From CALLQB01 sp036479275 (GTDB lineage: Bacteria; Actinomycetota; Acidimicrobiia; Acidimicrobiales; SHLQ01): DNA of 5,369 nucleotides. This document shows, piece after piece, positions 1 to 4,541 of the stretch. A program made the translations under genes and the position numbers. The stretch's first letter is position 1, and each line of letters begins with the position of its first letter. The stretch is taken from positions 1 through 5,369 of the forward strand of contig CBERPN010000311.1 in the NCBI GenBank assembly GCA_965524675.1, in the 5' to 3' direction. Below the pieces are notes generated by a model that was not told the origin of the DNA, ran no database searches, and saw nothing but the letters and a program-made list of their open reading frames with translations.

Positions 1-604
1 CGCAATCCGGGAGCGACCCGAGGTGAGCACCCTTGAAGCTGGTGTCGAGAACCTCACTTGCCCGCCCCAGTGTCTCGCCCGCGAGAGTCGACTCGATTTC
101 GATAGTGCGCTTTTCTATAGCGCCGCTCGACAGGACCGCTACGGCTAGGACGGTGTGGCCAACCAGATCGACGAGCTGCACTGAGCGGATTGTGGCAGCG
201 TCGCTACCAGGACCAGTAACGACGGCCGCACAATCTGTAAGTCCTGCCAGCAGCCGACTGGTGTCGCGCAAAAGCATTTCGAGTTCGGTGTGGGTTTGAT
301 CGAAGAATTCGGTGACTTGCAGCTTCTTGTTCTTGCCCAGCCGCGGCGGGCCGGTGAGGTGATCGACAAAGAATCGGTAGCCCTTGTCGGTAGGGATCCG
401 CCCGGCGCTCGTGTGCGGCTGGTGCAGGTAGCCGTCGGTTTCGAGCTGAACCAATTCGTTGCGTACAGTTGCGGACGAAACGTTGAGAGCCGCCGCGTCA
501 GAAATTTTCGACGAACCAACCGGCTGTGCGGTTGCGATGTACTCCTTCACGACGGCGTGAAGGATAGAGGCCTTGCGCTCGTCGAGATGGGCTGGTTCAG
601 CCAT
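1..604 (-). CDS. hrcA: Heat-inducible transcription repressor HrcA (partial, C-terminus beyond left edge)
   Basis: HrcA is the cytoplasmic repressor that binds CIRCE operators of groESL/dnaK-type heat-shock genes and depends on GroEL for activity. Reading the minus strand from ATG at 604 gives 201 complete codons with no stop, so the gene continues past base 1; full-length family members are about 340 residues. The N-terminus (MAEPAHLDERKASILHAVV) leads into a winged-helix domain: EYIATAQPVGSSKIS at about 21-35, the recognition-helix region SSATVRNELVQLE at 43-55, and the family signature PHTSAGRIPTDKGYR at 63-77. The following part is the start of the GAF-like HrcA domain. ATG 604 is preferred because the protein aligns with the usual HrcA start; an in-frame TTG lies 21 bases further upstream, after a TGA. 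No clear Shine-Dalgarno precedes the ATG, and I see no CIRCE (TTAGCACTC-N9-GAGTGCTAA) in the 80 bp upstream. A 124-codon frame at 145-519 on the same strand is an out-of-phase shadow. The identification is firm. Confidence 0.95.
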   Translation of the reverse strand, partial: MAEPAHLDERKASILHAVVKEYIATAQPVGSSKISDAAALNVSSATVRNELVQLETDGYLHQPHTSAGRIPTDKGYRFFVDHLTGPPRLGKNKKLQVTEFFDQTHTELEMLLRDTSRLLAGLTDCAAVVTGPGSDAATIRSVQLVDLVGHTVLAVAVLSSGAIEKRTIEIESTLAGETLGRASEVLDTSFKGAHLGSLPDC

Positions 605-638
605 AGGTGACAGCGTAGCGCTCAAACCTCAACCGTCT

Positions 639-669
639 AAAGGCGCCCGACCAAAGACTGGTCGACACC
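639..669 (-). terminator. Hairpin after lepA, candidate intrinsic terminator
   Basis: Sixteen bases past the lepA stop, on the minus strand, lies a perfect 6 bp stem CGACCA/TGGTCG with a 5-base loop (648-664). It extends through a 1x2 internal loop into a further 4 bp, GGTG/CGCC with one G-T pair (642-669). Only a short TTT (641-639) follows, so it is not a textbook terminator with a long U-tract. Actinobacterial terminators are often short of U, so termination or attenuation between lepA and hrcA is plausible. If it works, hrcA would need its own promoter or depend on readthrough. Confidence 0.45.
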
Positions 670-684
670 ACAATCCCCCCACGA

Positions 685-2472
685 TCAGTCGTCGAGTTGC
701 AGGGCGCTGACGAATGCCTCTTGTGGAATATCGACCCGACCGATGCTCTTCATGCGCTTCTTGCCTTCCTTTTGTTTCTTGAGCAGCTTGTTCTTACGGG
801 TTACGTCGCCGCCGTAGAGCTTGGCCGTTACGTCCTTGCGATATGCCCGTACTGTTTCTCGGGCAATGATGTTTCCGCCTATGGCGGCCTGAATCGGAAT
901 CTCGAACTGTTGACGAGGAATGAGTTCCTTGAGCTTCTCGGCCATCTTGTTACCGTAGGTGTAGGCCTTTTCTTTGTGAACGATCGTGCTGAAGGCGTCG
1001 ACCGGGTCGCCAGCTAGCAAAATATCGACCCTCACCAGATCAGACTCTGAGTAGCCGTCGGCGTCGTAGTCGAGGCTCGCATAGCCCTGCGTTCGGCTCT
1101 TCATCTGATCGAAAAAGTCGATGACCACTTCGGCGAGAGGAATCCTGTACACCAACTCGACCCGTTCAGGCGACAGATACTCCATCTTTTCCATCACACC
1201 ACGGTGACTCTGACAAAGATCCATCAGCGTGCCGGTGTAGTCGGTGGGGGTAATAATCGCTGCTCGGAGATAGGGCTCCTCGATGGAGTCGTACTCGCCA
1301 GCCGACGGCATCTCGCTAGGGTTGTCGATCTCGCGCACTTCGCCGGTGGGCATGTTGAGTCGATACTCGACCGACGGTGCGGTAGCGATAAGGCTCAACC
1401 CAAACTCGCGTTCGAGGCGTTCGCGGATAATCTCCATGTGAAGAAGTCCCAAGAATCCGCAACGGAATCCGTGGCCGAGCGCACCAGAGGTTTCTGGCTC
1501 GTAGGTAAAGCTTGAGTCGTTGAGCTGAAGCTTTTCGAGCGACTCACGCAGCAGCGCGAACTCGTCGCCGTCGATGGGATATAGGCCGCTGAACACCATC
1601 GGCTTCGGTTCGCGATATCCCGCCAGGGTCTCGGTGGCGCCCCTTGATGCACTGGTTACGGTTTCACCCGACTTGGCCTCGCCAACATCTTTGATTCCGG
1701 CGATCAGATAGCCGACCTCGCCTGCGCCGAGCCGCTGGACAGGTCGACTGTCGGGGGTTCTGACCCCGATCTCGTCGGCTTCATGAACCGAACCGGCATG
1801 CATGAAGCGCAGCTTGTCGTTTGTGGCGACCGAACCATTCATCACCCGTATCGAGCTGACGACCCCGCGATACTGGTCGAAGTGGCTGTCGAAGATGAGC
1901 GCTTGAAGCGGCTCGTCGACATCGCCTACCGGGGCAGGAACCCGAGTGAGAACAGCATCGAGCACTTCGCTAACGCCGTCGCCGGTCTTGGCGCTGATCC
2001 GCAGAATTTCTTCGGCAGGGATACCCAGCACATTCTCGATTTCCATCGCGTAACGATCGGGATCGGCTGCCGGAAGGTCGAGCTTGTTGAGCACCGCGAC
2101 GATCTCGAGGTCGTGTTCGATCGCCAGGTAGCAGTTAGCCAAGGTCTGGGCCTCTATACCTTGAGCGGCGTCGACTACCAGGATCACACCTTCGCAGGCA
2201 GCGAGCGATCGCGACACCTCATAGCCGAAGTCGACGTGACCCGGAGTGTCGATGAGGTTAATGACGTGGTCGTTCCAGTCGAGGCGAACGCTTTGCAGCT
2301 TGATCGTGATACCCCGTTCACGTTCGATGTCCATCGAGTCGAGGTATTGGGCTCGCATGTCGCGTTCGTCGACCGCTCCGCAAAGCTCGAGCATGCGATC
2401 GGCCAAGGTCGACTTGCCATGATCGATGTGCGCGATGATGCAGCAGTTTCTAAGACGGTCCAACTCCACCAC
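685..2472 (-). CDS. lepA: Elongation factor 4 (LepA), ribosome-associated translational GTPase
   Basis: EF4/LepA is a ribosome-binding GTPase of the EF-G family, implicated in back-translocation, initiation and 30S maturation. The 595-residue protein has the family's usual length. GTPase motifs are all intact: G1 AHIDHGKST at 14-22, G2 RGITIK at 53-58, G3 DTPGH at 75-79 with the catalytic-type histidine H79, G4 NKLD at 129-132, G5 SAKTG at 160-164. After this come the beta-barrel and EF-G-like domains and the LepA-specific C-terminal domain, with the lysine-rich KNKLLKKQKEGKKRMKSIGR stretch near the end. The start is a GTG at 2472, immediately followed by a second GTG at 2469. An in-frame TAG at 2481-2479 bars any earlier start, and the P-loop is only 13 residues from the start, so one of these is right. 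No Shine-Dalgarno is visible before either. Divergent from rpsT across a 762 bp spacer, followed by hrcA on the same strand: the usual actinobacterial order. Long plus-strand frames across this gene are antisense shadows. Confidence 0.98.
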   Translation of the reverse strand: MVELDRLRNCCIIAHIDHGKSTLADRMLELCGAVDERDMRAQYLDSMDIERERGITIKLQSVRLDWNDHVINLIDTPGHVDFGYEVSRSLAACEGVILVVDAAQGIEAQTLANCYLAIEHDLEIVAVLNKLDLPAADPDRYAMEIENVLGIPAEEILRISAKTGDGVSEVLDAVLTRVPAPVGDVDEPLQALIFDSHFDQYRGVVSSIRVMNGSVATNDKLRFMHAGSVHEADEIGVRTPDSRPVQRLGAGEVGYLIAGIKDVGEAKSGETVTSASRGATETLAGYREPKPMVFSGLYPIDGDEFALLRESLEKLQLNDSSFTYEPETSGALGHGFRCGFLGLLHMEIIRERLEREFGLSLIATAPSVEYRLNMPTGEVREIDNPSEMPSAGEYDSIEEPYLRAAIITPTDYTGTLMDLCQSHRGVMEKMEYLSPERVELVYRIPLAEVVIDFFDQMKSRTQGYASLDYDADGYSESDLVRVDILLAGDPVDAFSTIVHKEKAYTYGNKMAEKLKELIPRQQFEIPIQAAIGGNIIARETVRAYRKDVTAKLYGGDVTRKNKLLKKQKEGKKRMKSIGRVDIPQEAFVSALQLDD

Positions 2473-2501
2473 CCGAAGCTAACGGCTCGATTGCTTTTCT
2501 C

Positions 2502-2629
2502 CGCCTTCGGCTCTCTTGCTGGCGTTCCCCGGTCACGCAGGCCGCGGGTCTCAGGCTGCGGGCTGGCGCCCTCCGCCCTACCGCAAGTTGTGGCGCCCTG
2601 CGCCAGAACTTGCTAAGAGAGCGAAAGCG
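2502..2629. repeat. Imperfect outer inverted repeat enclosing the inner hairpin, upstream of lepA
   Basis: The left arm CGCCTTCGGCTCTCTTGC (2502-2519) is the near reverse complement of the right arm GCTAAGAGAGCGAAAGCG (2612-2629). The core GCTCTCTT/AAGAGAGC (2510-2517 with 2615-2622) is perfect over 8 bp. The outer CGCCTTC/GAAAGCG has one mismatch, and one base (2509) is bulged. Between the arms sit a compact hairpin (2583-2613) and two near-identical direct copies of CAGGCYGCGGG (2538-2548, 2552-2562). The whole element starts 30 bp before the lepA start codon, so it could lie in the lepA 5' leader if transcription begins further upstream. Confidence 0.55.
2583..2613. repeat. Strong 31-base hairpin (13 of 14 stem pairs)
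   Basis: GCAAGTT (2583-2589) pairs with AACTTGC (2607-2613), and TGGCGC (2591-2596) pairs with GCGCCA (2600-2605). The loop is 3 bases and a single G/G mismatch (2590/2606) separates the two stems. There is no T-run on either side, so it is not an obvious terminator. TGGCGCCCT also occurs at 2564-2572, so GCGCCA has a second possible partner there and two mutually exclusive folds are possible. The element resembles extragenic palindromes or a leader RNA structure; its function is unknown. Confidence 0.65.
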
Positions 2630-2665
2630 AACGACGCGCTCGGACCGCCCAAAGTTGCTTCCGGC

Positions 2666-2842
2666 GCGCCGCGGCGGCCTCCGTGGCCCCAACGGCCTGC
2701 GCGGAGTGCAGTAATCAGGCCCCGCCCACACTACGCGTTCGGCCAAGCCCGTTCCCGGCGCGGCCACGCACAACGCCACAGACCGCACCCTCACGGGCAC
2801 GCCAACGCTCGGAGACCCGAAGCGACGCTAAGCGCCGCCAGG
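2666..2842. repeat. Diverged direct repeat, copy 1
   Basis: Two parts of this segment recur about 225-240 bp downstream in the same order. GCGCCGCGGCGGCCTCCG at 2666-2683 is an exact 18-base match to 2891-2908. The stretch 2761-2842 matches 3001-3083 at roughly 82% identity, with about 14 substitutions and one 1-base indel by eye. The middle section (2684-2760) is poorly conserved, sharing little more than TAATCA followed by a CCCG-rich stretch. This copy lacks the GTGTCAGACAC palindromes of copy 2. The pattern suggests an old tandem duplication of an intergenic unit. Confidence 0.65.
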
Positions 2843-2925
2843 GACTAGTCAACAACCACGACAACACGTGGTGCCCGAAGCCCAGCCGGTGCGCCGCGGC
2901 GGCCTCCGCGACCCCGACCGCAATG

Positions 2926-2936
2926 GTGTCAGACAC
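2926..2936. repeat. Palindrome GTGTCAGACAC, site 1
   Basis: A perfect 11-base inverted repeat centred on A2931 (GTGTC-A-GACAC), preceded by G. The identical core recurs 48 bp downstream. It could be a binding site for a dimeric regulator or one half of an extragenic palindromic element; the sequence alone does not decide. Confidence 0.55.
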
Positions 2937-2972
2937 GTCCCTAATCAAACGTCCCGAACCCGTCCGCTGGGT

Positions 2973-2985
2973 GGTGTCAGACACC
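2973..2985. repeat. Palindrome GGTGTCAGACACC, site 2
   Basis: A perfect 13-base inverted repeat centred on A2979, containing the same 11-base core as the site 48 bp upstream plus an extra G/C pair. The separation is not far from a whole number of helical turns (about 4.6). It lies about 160 bp before the proposed rpsT promoter and about 500 bp from lepA, so a direct operator role for either gene is uncertain. Confidence 0.55.
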
Positions 2986-3134
2986 GATCAACACCTACCG
3001 CGGCCACGAACAACACCGCAGACCGCATCCCTCACGGGCACACCAAAGCTCGGAAACTCGAAACAACACTCAGCACCACCAGCTACGCGTCATCGCCAGC
3101 GCGCCGCTTGCTTCAACAGATTTCTTGGCCTGCG

Positions 3135-3163
3135 TTGCCCCTGGGCCTCACTATGTCGATAAC
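3135..3163 (+). promoter_or_regulatory. Candidate rpsT promoter (sigma70-type)
   Basis: TTGCCC (3135-3140) and GATAAC (3158-3163) each match 4 of 6 consensus bases and are separated by 17 bp, the optimal spacing. Transcription would begin near 3170, giving a leader of about 65 bases before the rpsT start. A 7 bp inverted repeat, CTGGGCC/GGCCCAG (3141-3147 and 3183-3189), flanks the -10 and the predicted start; it may be chance. This is pattern matching only. Confidence 0.35.
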
Positions 3164-3234
3164 ATTGACCTTCGGCCCTTTTGGCCCAGCCTTTCCATCT
3201 TCCAATCCCCAAGAACTTCAGCTCAGGTAGCAAC

Positions 3235-3501
3235 GTGGCGAATATTAAGAGTCAGATCAAACGAAACCGACAGAACGAGAAGCGCCGGGTGCGCAACCTT
3301 GGTGTGCGCTCCGAGATGCGTACCCTCGTCAAGACTGCGGTTGCAGCTGGCGAGTCGGGCGAAGACGGCGCCGAGGAGACTCTGCGCAGCGCCTTGAGCG
3401 CTATCGACCGAGCGGCTAACAAGGGTCTCATTCACAAAAACCAGGCCGCCCGCCGAAAGAGCCGTCTTACCAAGGCAATGGCAAAGGTGTCGGCTAAGTA
3501 G
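3235..3501 (+). CDS. rpsT: 30S ribosomal protein S20
   Basis: S20 is a primary 16S rRNA-binding protein of the small subunit body. The 88-residue product is the usual length. It begins (M)ANIKSQIKRNRQNEKRR, the characteristic S20 start, continues as a basic helical protein, and carries the conserved C-terminal region GLIHKNQAARRKSRLTKAM at about 64-82. The start is GTG at 3235. The open frame extends upstream to a TTG at 3181, but the added 18 residues are not part of S20, and a weak Shine-Dalgarno AGG (3225-3227) sits 7 bases before the GTG. It diverges from lepA and converges with holA with only 20 bp between the stop codons, as in other actinobacteria. The tiny gap has a 5 bp stem (3492-3507) without a T-run, so termination there must be weak, Rho-dependent or placed inside the opposing gene. 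Confidence 0.97.
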   Translation: MANIKSQIKRNRQNEKRRVRNLGVRSEMRTLVKTAVAAGESGEDGAEETLRSALSAIDRAANKGLIHKNQAARRKSRLTKAMAKVSAK

Positions 3502-3521
3502 CTAGCCACACTCGACCCCGG

Positions 3522-4541
3522 TCAGCGACTGAGCCGAGACAGGCGTGCCACGAGCACTTCCATAACCAGCTCGTCGGGCCACGCGATCGTGCCCCGTAAC
3601 GCCAAATCGGCGTCGGCCAGCAAGCCGATTGCCTGCCCGATGCGATTGGTACCCATCGATCGAGCCTGACGAACGAGCTTCTTTGCCGGGAACGTCGACC
3701 CCTTCATCGCTAGTAGCTTTGCTGCCGATTTCTCGTCGGTGGCGCCGGAGCCGTCGAGCCTTAGCAACTTTTCGTAGTTGCCCTGCAGAGAAGCCATCAG
3801 TTGAAGCGGATGCCGACCGCCGCCAAGCATGCGATGCAAGCGGTCGAGCGCTTTGGGAATGTCGCCTTCGGCAATCGCGTCGGTTAGCTCCCAAGGAGGG
3901 ACCGCTCCCCTTTCGATAAGAAAAGGTTCGAGCTCTTCGGCAGCGACGGCGTTGCCAGCTTCGAACGCCGACTCAAGGGTTCTGAGTAGACCAATAACCT
4001 TTGACCGATCTTCGCCGAGAGTCTCTGCGATGACTTCAACGGCTCGTCGGTCGAATCGCAGCGTCGAATCGTTCAGGCGTTTCTCGAGCCATCCGCTGGC
4101 AGCCCTGCCACGCGGAACTGCGGTGTCGATCACCTCGGCACCCACCGCTGCGATCGCCGACTTGAGGCTCTTCGGCATTGCCCCTAGACGTTCCTGTTTT
4201 GGGTTAATGCCCTTCTCCCAGACGAGCACTAGTCGAGTCGTTTCGAGCGGCGCTTCGAGATAGCTGACCAAGGCCGCGACATGATCGGCTTTGGTAAACC
4301 GCGACATATGTCGACCCGTAACCACTCGAACGTCGGTCAGAAATGGTGGGGTCTGGGCAGCATCGACCAGCCGAGCGATCTCGAAACCGCCGCCCTCGAC
4401 CTTGTAGTCGGCCTCGGTCAGTTCCTCGCTGGCCAGGGTTGGGTCGGCGTCGCCTAACAACTCGGTCACCCTCGCCCGCACAGCCTCGGCGATGAGCACG
4501 TCGTCGTCACCGTTGATAACGGTCACCGATGCTTTGCTCAT
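3522..4541 (-). CDS. holA: DNA polymerase III, delta subunit (clamp loader)
   Basis: Delta is the clamp-loader subunit that binds the beta sliding clamp and opens its ring. The 339-residue product has the normal length for HolA. The N-terminal region has the delta-type TVINGDDDVLIAEAV (7-21) in place of a true Walker A motif. Next come the beta-strand and clamp-contact region PPFLTDVRVVTG (65-76) and a degenerate AAA+ core with VLVWEKG (105-111). The C-terminal collar domain includes HPLQLMASLQGNYEKLLRL (244-262), GSTFPAKKLVRQAR (281-294) and DLALRGTIAWPDELVMEVLVARL (312-334), all typical of actinobacterial delta. ATG at 4541 is the start. The frame is open upstream to 4628, but those 29 codons lie inside the folP-like gene in another phase and look non-native. 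ATG 4541-4539 overlaps the upstream TGA as ATGA, which indicates translational coupling; GAAGAG about 12 bases upstream may act as the ribosome site. Confidence 0.95.
   Translation of the reverse strand: MSKASVTVINGDDDVLIAEAVRARVTELLGDADPTLASEELTEADYKVEGGGFEIARLVDAAQTPPFLTDVRVVTGRHMSRFTKADHVAALVSYLEAPLETTRLVLVWEKGINPKQERLGAMPKSLKSAIAAVGAEVIDTAVPRGRAASGWLEKRLNDSTLRFDRRAVEVIAETLGEDRSKVIGLLRTLESAFEAGNAVAAEELEPFLIERGAVPPWELTDAIAEGDIPKALDRLHRMLGGGRHPLQLMASLQGNYEKLLRLDGSGATDEKSAAKLLAMKGSTFPAKKLVRQARSMGTNRIGQAIGLLADADLALRGTIAWPDELVMEVLVARLSRLSR

Larger units (their letters stand above)
2891..3083. repeat. Diverged direct repeat, copy 2
   Basis: This is the second copy of the unit described at 2666-2842. 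It begins with the same exact 18-mer (2891-2908), continues through a divergent centre that carries two GTGTCAGACAC palindromes, and ends with the conserved 3' part (3001-3083). It is longer than copy 1 by about 15 bases, all in the centre. Many differences from copy 1 are G in copy 1 to A in copy 2, mostly in CG dinucleotides. Confidence 0.65.
2473..3234. other. Long divergent intergenic region between lepA and rpsT, repeat-rich, no convincing gene
   Basis: These 762 bases should contain the lepA and rpsT promoters, but far more DNA is present than two promoters need. Several frames are open for 90-160 codons on both strands. Their translations are rich in R, P, T, H and A, match no family I recognise and have no start signals; the openness follows from GC-rich, stop-poor sequence. 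From left to right it holds: a nested inverted repeat (2502-2629), two copies of a diverged unit (2666-2842 and 2891-3083), a small hairpin ACCACG/CGTGGT (2855-2872), two GTGTCAGACAC palindromes (2926-2936, 2974-2984), and a plausible rpsT promoter (3135-3163). Base use differs from the neighbouring genes: TCGA, abundant elsewhere, is absent from 2491 to 3057. I see no transposase remnant, tRNA or known riboswitch. Confidence 0.7.

Noticed and set aside
145..519. 124-codon minus-strand frame within hrcA
   Set aside because: The true hrcA frame is a different phase, open from 604 to the left edge and carrying HrcA signature motifs.
1783..2616. 277-codon plus-strand open frame antisense to lepA
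   Set aside because: It lies opposite the invariant GTPase domain of lepA; its openness follows from the codon pattern of lepA, and the translation matches no family I know.
2450..2800. 116-codon minus-strand frame overlapping the lepA start
   Set aside because: Out of phase with lepA, arginine-rich and placed over inverted repeats; a GC-driven shadow.
2683..3162. 159-codon plus-strand open frame running through both repeat copies
   Set aside because: R/P/T-rich translation with no family resemblance or ribosome site. The two repeat copies differ by an indel and non-synonymous changes throughout, so there is no sign of coding selection.
3141..3189. CTGGGCC/GGCCCAG inverted repeat around the rpsT promoter as an operator
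   Set aside because: Seven-base GC-only arms 35 bases apart are easily found by chance in such DNA; mentioned only in the promoter entry.
2473..3234. CRISPR array or IS element in the spacer
   Set aside because: The repeats are only two diverged copies without regular spacers, and no transposase fragment, terminal repeats or target duplications can be seen.
3492..3507. GGCTA/TAGCC hairpin at the rpsT-holA junction as a bidirectional terminator
   Set aside because: Stem of only 5 bp, overlapping the rpsT stop, and no T-run on either strand.
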